Source: Myxococcales bacterium
GTDB taxonomy: Bacteria > Myxococcota_A > Polyangia > Polyangiales > Ga0077539
Direction of reading: 5' to 3'
NCBI GenBank assembly: GCA_016793325.1
Contig: JAEUKI010000093.1
Location: 26,009-90,008, forward strand
DNA: 64,000 nt
The translations under genes were made by a program, and so were the position numbers. The notes beneath the pieces were generated by a model. That model had not been told where the DNA came from. It saw only the letters and a list, made by a program, of their open reading frames with translations, and did not search any database. This document shows, piece after piece, positions 7,345 through 15,001 of the stretch; the first letter of the stretch is position 1; every line of letters begins with the position of its first letter.

Positions 7345-10089
7345 TCAGCGACACCGCACCGGAAGCTCGTGAATCGTCCGATCGCCGGCGCTCCAACGAA
7401 GCTCGCCTTCGAGCGCGCCGTTGCGTTGCGCCTCCGCGGAGAGCGACGCGTTGTCGTGCTCGCCTGCGTAGCCAACGGTTCGCAGCGTCGAAGACCACGT
7501 GATTCGTTGCACGCAGGGGAAGTCGTTCAACGCAAGCACGACGCGACCACCGGGCACGCGCGAGAAGAGGTTCGGTGGACCGTCGAAGTGGAGGACCGTC
7601 TCTGTGCGGATCACCGCAAAATCTCTGAGTGACGCACCCGATTGGCATCGCCCGAACGGCGCCGACCACGTGAATTCACTCTCGTTGGTTCGATCGAGCG
7701 ACTCGAACCGCCAAGACGCGCCCCCGACGACCAGCCCCCATTGACCTTCGATGCTCGCGAGGCCGCGCACCGTCTCGGCGGTGTCGTGGACGAGCTCACC
7801 TCGCGCGATCACGCGAGCGTCCGCGTCGAGCCGAATCCACTGATGGACCTGCACGGCGTCGCTTCTCTCCACGCGAAACACGAACACCCACCCGCTGCGA
7901 TCGCCGAACCAGTCCGTGAGAAGCACACGCAAGCCGGGATTCGGCAGGTGAAGCCTGACGAACTCAGCGCGACCCGAGCTTGCTGACAACGCAAGCAGCT
8001 CCGGGATTGCGACTGCTGTCGCGTTCGGCTGCGGTGTCGTGAAGAGTCGAAACTGCAGAACGATCGCGCCGTGCGGCCCAGCGTCGACCAACGACGCGTA
8101 GCGCGATCCGCCCTGCAAAAGATCCCACGGATTGGGCACGCCCAACGTCGAAAACGACCGTCCGCGCAGTCGCCAATCGATCGTCACGTTCGCGGACCGG
8201 TCGATCTCGCGGACTCTCACTTGCGCGTCCTCGCCGAGTAGCAGCAGGTCCGTCGCTGACACCCTCGCCGGAGTCACACGAGCTCGGCCTCGCGGAGCGC
8301 ATGCGAACGCCATCGGCGACTCGTATGAATCGTCGTAAGGATCGGGACCCAGCGACGTCGAACGGGCAACCGCGTGGGTCGATGTCTCGACTCTCGCGAT
8401 GCGGTGTCCTGGACTGAGCACGATCGCGCCTTCGCTCTCGAACGGCTGATCGTACTCGCGAATATCGCTTGCCTCGTCCACGCCGATGTCCGCGCGAGCG
8501 AACGAGCGCCAGGACCGACCGTCGCGCGTGACTCGGTACTCGGTCGGTCCCGCGACGACACCAAATCGCTCGTCGAGAAACAGCGCGCTCACGATCTCGT
8601 CGCATCGGTCGACCGTGATCGACGAAGTTCGTCCGTTGCCTTCGAGCACAACAACGCATCGCTGACCGTCGCCTGTCGAAAACAGCCACGTCCGCTGCGT
8701 CTCCGTCGACGTGATCGACACGACCGTCTCGAGGCGCGAGCGCTCGACGCCGAGCGCATCGAAGTCGATCGCCAATCGCCCGTCGTCACCCGCGCGGCCA
8801 TCGAGCCGAACCTCGCGAATCCCACGCTCGTCGCGCACGAACGCTCGATGATTTGCCAACAGCTGCAAGCGCGCGGCCTCGAGCCACGCGCTCGGCCTCC
8901 ACCCTCCGGCCTCGAGCCACAATTGCGTCGGACCGCCGTTGTACGGCTCGACGACGATCGCGCTGCCGTCTGCTGCAAACCAGACGCGACGAAACGCTTC
9001 GTCGGACTCGGGTTCTGCCGCGACAATCGTACGATGGCGTGGATCAACGAGATACCCTACGGGTCCCCCCTCGTTGCGACATACCAGTGAGAACTTGTCT
9101 CCGAACGGGCGCACGCCACACGGCCCCAAAAACTCGGATTCGACCTCGATCCGCCGTCCATCCCGGTGCTCGATCGACAGACCGCGATCGTTCACCCGAA
9201 GCGCCACACCGCCATGCTCTGCGAAGCCGAGAGCGCGGCGGCACACCGGCCATAGGTGCATTCGCCGAAACGCAGCCCAACGCGACAACGCTTCGTCGTC
9301 GATCGGAGCGTCCGTCGCCTCTTCTTGCGGAGCCGTTCCGATCGCAGCGACCACGCCCGTTCGATCGAAAGCCCAAACATTGCGCCGTCCAACGATCGCG
9401 ACTCGGTCGTCGGACAGCGCTTCGAGCCGCACGGGGGTGTCGGGCAACACGTCGAGCGCGCGCCAAGCGTGCCCGCGATTGCGCGAGAACACGAGCTTGC
9501 CTGGAGCGACGAGCGCGAGCACATCGTTGTCGGTCACGTAGCGCATGGCATACGCGGTCGAGACGATCGGCGCGCGAATGCGCCGCGGGTGGGCTGGGTC
9601 GTCGAGCGACCACCACGCAGAGGTCGTTCGTACGAGCGGATGAGGCATCGCGCCGCTGCTCGGCGACGCGCCACGAAGCTCGTCGGGCAGCTCGGCATGG
9701 TCGTCGAAGTCCGCGAGAAACGTCGGCGCTGTGAGCACGACCGAGTCCTCGTCGATGAACACCCAGCGGTGATCCGGGCGCTCGAACCAGCGAGCGAGCC
9801 TCTTTCGCGTACGATGCCTCGCGACTTCGACGACGCCCGAGCGCCAAACCACCACGCGAATCGCACCGTCGATGATCAGCGTTCGGTCCCGGTCCTCTGC
9901 CACGATGGTGGGACTCGAGTGCGGGTCGACGACCCAGTCACCGAGGTCGTAGACAACCGACGCAGCGATCGATCGAGACGGCGTGAGCGGCGCGACAGAC
10001 ACGCGCGCCGCTGTGCGAGGGTGGCCAGCACACGCCGCGAGCACGAGCCCGCTGCAGACGAGCGCAGCGAGCGACGATCGCAGCGACAT
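7345..10089 (-). CDS. large lipoprotein, probable beta-propeller with Asp-box motifs
   Basis: The 914-aa protein starts at MSLRSSLAAL and has a clear lipobox (VLAAC, then AGHP). The body is rich in short beta strands ending in WRAL, WLFST or WRSF patterns. It contains two Asp-box-like motifs, SRNRGHAW (about residue 205) and TRDGRSW (about residue 520), as in BNR/sialidase-type propellers. No catalytic residues of sialidases can be identified, so a binding or structural role on the cell surface is more likely. It follows the DUF4328 gene on the same strand with a 17-bp gap and is probably cotranscribed. The frame is open upstream through that gene, but only this start gives a signal peptide. 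Confidence 0.82.
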   Translation of the reverse strand: MSLRSSLAALVCSGLVLAACAGHPRTAARVSVAPLTPSRSIAASVVYDLGDWVVDPHSSPTIVAEDRDRTLIIDGAIRVVVWRSGVVEVARHRTRKRLARWFERPDHRWVFIDEDSVVLTAPTFLADFDDHAELPDELRGASPSSGAMPHPLVRTTSAWWSLDDPAHPRRIRAPIVSTAYAMRYVTDNDVLALVAPGKLVFSRNRGHAWRALDVLPDTPVRLEALSDDRVAIVGRRNVWAFDRTGVVAAIGTAPQEEATDAPIDDEALSRWAAFRRMHLWPVCRRALGFAEHGGVALRVNDRGLSIEHRDGRRIEVESEFLGPCGVRPFGDKFSLVCRNEGGPVGYLVDPRHRTIVAAEPESDEAFRRVWFAADGSAIVVEPYNGGPTQLWLEAGGWRPSAWLEAARLQLLANHRAFVRDERGIREVRLDGRAGDDGRLAIDFDALGVERSRLETVVSITSTETQRTWLFSTGDGQRCVVVLEGNGRTSSITVDRCDEIVSALFLDERFGVVAGPTEYRVTRDGRSWRSFARADIGVDEASDIREYDQPFESEGAIVLSPGHRIARVETSTHAVARSTSLGPDPYDDSYESPMAFACAPRGRARVTPARVSATDLLLLGEDAQVRVREIDRSANVTIDWRLRGRSFSTLGVPNPWDLLQGGSRYASLVDAGPHGAIVLQFRLFTTPQPNATAVAIPELLALSASSGRAEFVRLHLPNPGLRVLLTDWFGDRSGWVFVFRVERSDAVQVHQWIRLDADARVIARGELVHDTAETVRGLASIEGQWGLVVGGASWRFESLDRTNESEFTWSAPFGRCQSGASLRDFAVIRTETVLHFDGPPNLFSRVPGGRVVLALNDFPCVQRITWSSTLRTVGYAGEHDNASLSAEAQRNGALEGELRWSAGDRTIHELPVRCR

Positions 10090-10106
10090 CCAGACGAGCG
10101 CGTGAC

Positions 10107-10919
10107 TCACGACGCAGGAAGCAGCGTCGGCTCGAGGATCACACCCGCGGCGGCGAGGGCTTCGGGCGAGCTGTATCGGACACGACGATAGCGTTCGACG
10201 AGGCGCGCGGTGATGCCGCGCACCATCACGATCGCGAGCAGCGCCGAGACGAGGTCCAAACACGATGACATCACGATGCCCGCGTTGCGCCTGGTGATGT
10301 CGCTGAGCGTCCTGAGCTCCGCGCGCCCGACGCTGCTCGCCACCACGTTCGAGAACATGTACATGCCCCACCACGCTCCGACGGCCGCCGCTGGGAGTGG
10401 TTTCGGCGGTGGAGGCGCTTCGAACTGCACGTCGCGATACCCAGCGCCGACGTCACGCACGGCGCTCGCCTGCGGCTCGGGAAGCGCCGGATCGAGCAAC
10501 GCTTCCTGCACATTCTTCAGCACGTCGTACGGCCGCTTGATGCTGACGATCGGAATGAAGAACCCCCACACCGCGTCCCTGGGAGAATGGAGCACAAACG
10601 CTCCGAGCATCCGCGTCGTCAGCACCGTCCGATGCAACCACCGCAGAAACAGCACCGCGGTCACCACCAGCAAGAACGTGTGCACCAACGACGCGCTCGT
10701 CGTCATGACGTCGCTCGCGGCGAGCGCTGACTGGTCGACTTGTCTCCCTGCCTGAACGTCGTACACGAGCGCATTTTGAGTCCGCGCGACAGCGATGCTG
10801 AACAGCCTGCTGACCAGCGTAAACGCCAGCGCCGCGATCGCGAGCTTCGCCCTTCCCTCTGCGATCCGAACCGAGGGCAAGATCGCCTCGGCGGGATGCA
10901 ACGAAGCCGGATTCGTCAT
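10107..10919 (-). CDS. DUF4328 multi-pass membrane protein
   Basis: The 270-aa protein has about four to five hydrophobic segments. The central motif PRDAVWGFFIPIVSIKRPYD followed by VLKNV is characteristic of DUF4328 proteins (P-x-x-A-V-x-x-x-F-x-P-I-x-x-x-x-R-P-Y). A Pro-rich loop (APPPPKPLP) separates the two halves. Function of the family is unknown. It is the first gene of a likely two-gene operon with the propeller lipoprotein downstream. The ATG at 10919 is followed by MTNPASLHPAEAILPS. Confidence 0.85.
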   Translation of the reverse strand: MTNPASLHPAEAILPSVRIAEGRAKLAIAALAFTLVSRLFSIAVARTQNALVYDVQAGRQVDQSALAASDVMTTSASLVHTFLLVVTAVLFLRWLHRTVLTTRMLGAFVLHSPRDAVWGFFIPIVSIKRPYDVLKNVQEALLDPALPEPQASAVRDVGAGYRDVQFEAPPPPKPLPAAAVGAWWGMYMFSNVVASSVGRAELRTLSDITRRNAGIVMSSCLDLVSALLAIVMVRGITARLVERYRRVRYSSPEALAAAGVILEPTLLPAS

Positions 10920-11127
10920 GGATTCACGCTACCACTGCTCGGTGGCTGCATGGTCGCGCGGGTCTCGATCGCGCGCGACGGATTATTCCGACACGACGTC
11001 GAGCAACGAGCGAGGGTCACGCGATGCGGCAGTCATTCGCGCGCCTTCTCGAGCTCGTCGATCAGCGAAGGTTGCGCGGCTGGGCAACCAAAGTTGTCGC
11101 ACGATCGAGCCCCCCCCGTTCGACCCC

Positions 11128-11511
11128 ATAGGCGCCGAAAATTGCCGCAGCTCATCGCCAGTTCTGTGGGGAGAACTCCAGCGGTTCGTGCGATCGAGCG
11201 TCACCGCCCAACACACGTCGAAGGCATGTCGATCCGAGCACGCGTTTCGCGCGGTGGTTTGCCGCGGCCTCACCCCCGCTGCCGCGCGCCCCTCTCCCGC
11301 GCGGGCGCGCGGGAGAGGGGCTTTGATTTTGTGTGCATCATCGACAGCTGTTGGTTTTCTGCCGCGACGCTTCGGTCCCAGTAGCCCCTCTCCCGCGCGG
11401 GCGCGCGGGAGAGGGGCGCGCGGCAGCGGGGGTGAGGCCGCGGCAGCGCGTTTCACGCTGCTTTTGGCCGCGCGGACGCACTGCGCGTGCACCGCAGTTT
11501 TCGGCGCCTAT
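11128..11511. repeat. composite inverted REP-like element, copies B and C
   Basis: Copy B (about 11150-11320) and copy C (about 11374-11445) are in opposite orientation. Each has a perfect 14-bp hairpin (CCCCTCTCCCGCGC at 11289-11302 with its complement at 11307-11320, and 11385-11398 with 11403-11416). Both carry the flank GGGGTGAGGCC...GCGGC (or its complement) seen in copy A. Copy C shares GGTCCCANTAGCCCCTCTCCC with copy A, and copy B shares TTCTGTGGGGAGAA. An outer 14-bp inverted pair (ATAGGCGCCGAAAA at 11128-11141, complement at 11498-11511) brackets the whole. The 10920-11452 gap holds no gene that I can support. Confidence 0.75.
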
Positions 11512-11992
11512 GCCGTTCGCCCCCCCCGGTGAAGCGATCGAAAACGATCGCACATGGGCGGTTGAACCGCGAGCGAGCGATCATGGACGATCGCCATCGG
11601 GGGTCGAACCCGGGGGGCGAGATCGAAAACGATCGCCATCGGGGGGTCGAACCCGGGTCGAGTTCTCGCGCGGTGACGAGCGTTTTGTCCGCGAGCCAGA
11701 GCACATTCGAGAGTTCGAAGTCCGCTGTACCTTCGATCAACGACCACGCGCGCTCGCGTTCGGTGCGATCGCGCGCGAACCACAGGACCTCGTCCGGCGG
11801 CACGAAGGCCCATCGCTCCGTCTCCGAGACGAACGCTGGATACTCGCCCGAGAGACCGTCACCTTCGTCTTGCCAAATCGACTCGGGCCACCGCGATCGA
11901 TCGCCAAACGCTCGCTCGAGCACCGCTCCCATTCGCGCTGATCTTCGCGCGCTCGCGAACGCTGACCGAGCGCGTTCGACGCGTTCGCACAA
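11453..11992 (-). CDS. hypothetical protein with repeat-degraded C-terminus (possible pseudogene)
   Basis: The first 115 residues read like a genuine soluble protein: WPESIWQDEGDGLSGEY, WAFVPPDEVLWFARD and FELSNVLWLADKTLVTAREL. No family was recognised. From about residue 117 the reading enters three 42-43-bp direct repeats, giving near-repeated FDPRWRSFSI / FDPRWRSSMI, and then the edge of the inverted REP-like element. The natural C-terminus was probably replaced or extended by repeat growth. The frame is open back to a TAG near 12030; only TTG (11990-11992) or the ATG at 11932 are available starts, and the ATG may be the true one. It is divergent from the gene at 12075. Confidence 0.5.
   Translation of the reverse strand: MCERVERARSAFASARRSARMGAVLERAFGDRSRWPESIWQDEGDGLSGEYPAFVSETERWAFVPPDEVLWFARDRTERERAWSLIEGTADFELSNVLWLADKTLVTARELDPGSTPRWRSFSISPPGFDPRWRSSMIARSRFNRPCAIVFDRFTGGGERHRRRKLRCTRSASARPKAA
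11545..11672 (+). repeat. three tandem 42-43-bp direct repeats
   Basis: Copies begin at about 11545, 11588 and 11630. The core is CGATCGCCATCGGGGG followed by TCGAACCCGGG, preceded by GATCGAAAACGATCG, which is itself a small palindrome (GCGATCG AAAA CGATCGC at 11534-11551). The first copy is the most diverged. They lie inside the 3' half of the hypothetical ORF. Confidence 0.7.
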
Positions 11993-12074
11993 GCCATACT
12001 CGCGTCCGTCGTCGCGGTCGCGCGCTCCGACCTGCTAGGCTCGCGCGCGGAGGCGGATTCACTCCGCGAAATAC

Positions 12075-12914
12075 ATGGATGACGGCGCAAGCATCGGGGT
12101 CATTTCGATCATCATCACGTTGGTCAGCATCGTGCTGGCCGTGGGTCTACCGCTCTTGATCGTGTGGAAGGTCGTGATGCCACTATTCAAGGGCGCTGCG
12201 CAGAAGCAGGCGCTCTTGCAGACGGGCGTGCCCGCGCAGGTCACGGTGATGGCGATGCAGGACACGGGGACGCGCATCAACGACAACCCGATGATCCAGC
12301 TCACGCTCAACGTCGAGATCCCGGGACGGCCCGTGTATCAAGTGGTCGTGCAAGAGATCGTTCCGATGCTCGCGCTCGGAATGCTCCAGCCAGGCCGCCC
12401 CCTCGGCGCCCGCGTCGACCCCAACAACCCGCAGAGCGTCGCCATCGATTGGAGCGGACAGAGCGCGCCGCCCAAGGTCGAGCAGGGCGGCGTCGCGCGG
12501 CTGCTCGCGACGGGAATCGCTGGAAATGCGCAGATCGTTTCGTGCGAGCCCATGCCCATGCCCCCGGTCGAGGGCGACTCGATCGTGAAGTTCACGGTGC
12601 AAGTGCAGGTGCCCGACGGAAGGCCCAACTACAGCGCGACGTTCGCCCAGCGCGTTCCGCCCGCGGTGATGGGTCGCTTCGGCCCGAGCACCGTGGTGCC
12701 CTGCAAGGTCGACGCGAGCGACCCGTCGAAGCTCGTGCTTGATTTCTGGGGCTGGGCTGGGATCCCCGCGCCGCAAGCGCCCCAAGGGTTGCCTGCGCCT
12801 GCGATGAGCCCGACGCCGTTCGGCGCGCCTGCGCAGCCCGTTCCCGTCGCGGGTGGATACCCACCGCCTGCGGCGCCGGGCGCTGGTGGCGGCGGCGGGT
12901 GGCCGCCGACCTGA
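12075..12914 (+). CDS. membrane-anchored protein with two homologous beta domains
   Basis: The 279-aa protein has an N-terminal membrane segment (about residues 8-38, IISIIITLVSIVLAVGLPLL region). Two related domains follow (about 45-125 and 140-225). The first has LLQTGVPAQVTVMAMQDTG...INDNPMIQLTLNVEIPG...DPNNPQSVAIDW, the second VARLLATGIAGNAQIV...FTVQVQVPDG...VDASDPSKLVLDF. Each ends with the same D-x-x-x-P-x-x-x-x-x-D-[WF] strand. The tail (228-279) is Pro/Gly/Ala-rich. Similar domains occur in uncharacterised bacterial membrane proteins; the function is not known. It is divergent from the degraded ORF. Confidence 0.85.
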   Translation: MDDGASIGVISIIITLVSIVLAVGLPLLIVWKVVMPLFKGAAQKQALLQTGVPAQVTVMAMQDTGTRINDNPMIQLTLNVEIPGRPVYQVVVQEIVPMLALGMLQPGRPLGARVDPNNPQSVAIDWSGQSAPPKVEQGGVARLLATGIAGNAQIVSCEPMPMPPVEGDSIVKFTVQVQVPDGRPNYSATFAQRVPPAVMGRFGPSTVVPCKVDASDPSKLVLDFWGWAGIPAPQAPQGLPAPAMSPTPFGAPAQPVPVAGGYPPPAAPGAGGGGGWPPT

Positions 12915-12923
12915 GCGCGCTCG

Positions 12924-14459
12924 TCACCAACGAATCACGATGCGCCCAGGTTGGCCTACGGTGCCCGAGCCCGACGCCGCTGGAGCGCCTCGACCCGCGG
13001 GGGCGACGTAGTCGGGGTCCATCGTTCCGCCGGGCAATTCACCGGCGCCGGGAGCGCTCATCGAGCCCATCGAGGCTCCGCCCTGCCCGCCCAAGCCGCT
13101 GCCGGTGTTGGCCACGGATCCAGAGCCGCCGCCGCCACCGCCACCGCCGCCCATCGTTCCTGGTGAGCCAGGGAGCGCGACGGTGCTTCCGCTCGTTCCA
13201 CCTTGGCCCATGCCTGTACCGCCGGGCGTCCCGTTGTTGACCGTGCCCGTGTATCCACCGCCGCCGCCACCGCCGCCACCGCCCGCGACGACGAGCAGCG
13301 TCGAGCCGCGCCGGACATGCGATGCCCCGCCACCGCCGCCGCCGCTTCCGCCGTTGGAGCCACCACCGTCGAGCGTTCCGCCGGTCCCGCCGCCGTTGAA
13401 ACCGCCAGGCCCTGCGGGAACCGTCGCTTGCGTTCCGCCTCCGCCTCCGCCTCCGACGACGACCGCGAGCATCTCGCCCGGCATCACGTCGAGCGCCGTC
13501 GACACGAACCCTCCGCCGCCGCCCGCGCCTCCCTGAGGAACAGCGGTGGACGTCGTCCCGCCCGCGCCGCCGCCCGCGCCCCAGGCCCTCACTTGAATAC
13601 GCGCACACCCAACAGGGACCACGAACGACTCCGTCGCGCCCGTAAACGTGAACACCCGCTGACCGGGCATGCACGTCTGGCACGCGCCCATCACGCACGA
13701 GCCGACGCCCGCGTCGGTGACACACGAATTGCCACAGCGCCCGCAGTGCTCTGCGCTCGTTCGCGTGTTGGTCTCGCAGCCGTTGGTGGCCGTGCCGTCG
13801 CAGTCCGCGAAGCCCATCGCGCAGTTGAACCCGCAGCGGCCCATCGCGCAGACCGCCGTCGAGTTGGGCCTGTCCGCGCACTGAAGCGAGCAGTCGCCGC
13901 AGTTGCGGAGGTCGCTGTCGATCGCGGTCTCGCAGCCGTCCGGGAGGTTGCCGTTGCAGTTCTCGAAGCCCATCAGGCAGCCCGCGAACTCGCAGCGCCC
14001 CGCGCGACACACGGAGTTTGCGTTGATTTGTGAACACGCCGCCATGCACCGGCCGCAGTGCGCCGTGGAGGTCGCGAGGTCGACCTCGCAGCCGTTGACC
14101 ATGTTGCCGTCGCAGTCGCCAAAGCCCAGGCGACAGGCGTTGGTGCACGAGCCGTTGGCGCAGGTCGTTCCTGGGCACGCTTGTCCGCAGCGACCGCAGG
14201 CCATCGGGCTGCTCTGCAGGTCGACGCACTGACCGTCGCAGCAGGTCTGCCCCGACGCGCACCCGGCGCCGCAGCCCCCGTCGATCGCCGGTCGATCCAT
14301 CGCCACGTCGCTCGGCACCGCAGGGACGTCCGCCGCGTCCATCCGACCGCTGTCCGGCCTCACCGAAGCATCGGGCACAGGCGGGTCGCCGCACGCGAAC
14401 GTCGCAAGCGCCCACACAATCAAGCTCCCCCGAGCCACTCCGACGCTACGCGCACTCAT
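12924..14459 (-). CDS. Cys-rich and Gly-rich surface lipoprotein
   Basis: The 511-aa protein starts at MSARSVGVARGSL with a lipobox ending TFAC (Cys23) and an Asp-rich linker. Residues about 60-270 form a Cys-rich region with three G-F-x-x-C-[DN]-G repeats ending in N/D-G-C-E and HCGRC-type motifs. From about 290 a beta segment (VFTFTGATESFVVPVGC) leads into a glycine-rich C-terminal half with long Gly runs and the end GTVGQPGRIVIRW, as in bacterial Gly-rich proteins that form repeated beta structures. Database relatives of the Cys-rich part are often mislabelled as tryptophan synthase alpha chains; nothing here resembles that enzyme. Extracellular structural or adhesive role is inferred. Its promoter region holds the 273-bp palindromic element. 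Confidence 0.87.
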   Translation of the reverse strand: MSARSVGVARGSLIVWALATFACGDPPVPDASVRPDSGRMDAADVPAVPSDVAMDRPAIDGGCGAGCASGQTCCDGQCVDLQSSPMACGRCGQACPGTTCANGSCTNACRLGFGDCDGNMVNGCEVDLATSTAHCGRCMAACSQINANSVCRAGRCEFAGCLMGFENCNGNLPDGCETAIDSDLRNCGDCSLQCADRPNSTAVCAMGRCGFNCAMGFADCDGTATNGCETNTRTSAEHCGRCGNSCVTDAGVGSCVMGACQTCMPGQRVFTFTGATESFVVPVGCARIQVRAWGAGGGAGGTTSTAVPQGGAGGGGGFVSTALDVMPGEMLAVVVGGGGGGGTQATVPAGPGGFNGGGTGGTLDGGGSNGGSGGGGGGASHVRRGSTLLVVAGGGGGGGGGGYTGTVNNGTPGGTGMGQGGTSGSTVALPGSPGTMGGGGGGGGGSGSVANTGSGLGGQGGASMGSMSAPGAGELPGGTMDPDYVAPAGRGAPAASGSGTVGQPGRIVIRW

Positions 14460-14546
14460 CGAAGCAAAGAGTCTCGCAGCGGACGATCCCGCGAGCAACG
14501 ACGGCGAGCGAGCGCGACGGCGGCCAGCGCGGGGGCGAGCGCTCTC

Positions 14547-14819
14547 GGCGCGGCAGCAAGCAGCCGCGCACTGTGCCTCGAAGACATCACTGGGCACATT
14601 CACGCGATCTATCTCGGCAGGCGTTCTCGCTCGCGCTCGAACTTAGGAGCGTGAGTTGCTGCGCGCGCGTGCTTCGGATCGCCTGCAAATGTGCAGGCAG
14701 AGCTCGAACGACTCTTGTCTCGAAGTTCGAGCGCGAGCGAGAACGCCTGCGGAGCAAGCTCGAGCAAACTCGCTGACAGGGTCTGCGAAGCACAGTGCGC
14801 GGCTGCTTGCTGCCGCGCC
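14547..14819. repeat. 273-bp imperfect palindromic element with two perfect arm pairs
   Basis: The outer arms match perfectly over 30 bp (14547-14576 and 14790-14819). Inner arms match over 28 bp (14617-14644 and 14723-14750). The 40- and 39-base segments between outer and inner arms are diverged but still partly complementary. The 78-base centre contains a further small stem around CCTGCAAATGTGCAGG. No ORF that looks coding is present. It lies 88 bp upstream of the Cys/Gly-rich lipoprotein start, in the 542-bp gap 14460-15001. It could be a MITE-like element or a structured RNA. Confidence 0.75.
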
Positions 14820-14976
14820 CCGAGTGGCTGCTTGCTGCCGCGCCCCGCTTGGCTGCTTGCTGCCGCGCCCCGAGTGGCTGCTTGCTGCCGCGCCCCGCTT
14901 GGCTGCTTGCTGCCGCACCCCGCTTGCCGCCGCGCCCCGCTTGCTGCCGCGCCCTGCTTGCTGCCGCGCCCCGCTC
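14801..14976 (+). repeat. 25-bp tandem repeat array, five units plus three short units
   Basis: Five 25-bp units (GGCTGCTTGCTGCCGCGCCC plus CGAGT or CGCTT) run from 14801 to 14925. The ends alternate AGT/CTT in the first four units. Three shortened 17-bp units follow to about 14976. The first unit is the right outer arm of the palindromic element, so the array appears to have grown from that arm. There are no unique spacers, so this is not a CRISPR array. Confidence 0.85.
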
Positions 14977-15001
14977 GCTCCCCGCGATCCCCCCGCGGAG
15001 G

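Noticed and set aside
6637..7632. Open frames on both strands in the 6.9-7.3 kb gap
   Set aside because: They run into the flanking genes antisense, have no signal or domain and are Arg-rich, as expected for shadow frames.
11600..11660. tRNA-like T-loop sequence GGGTCGAACCC
   Set aside because: No acceptor stem, D-arm or anticodon arm could be built around it; it belongs to the 42-bp direct repeats.
14801..14976. Possible CRISPR array
   Set aside because: The 25-bp units are contiguous, with no unique spacers and no cas genes nearby.
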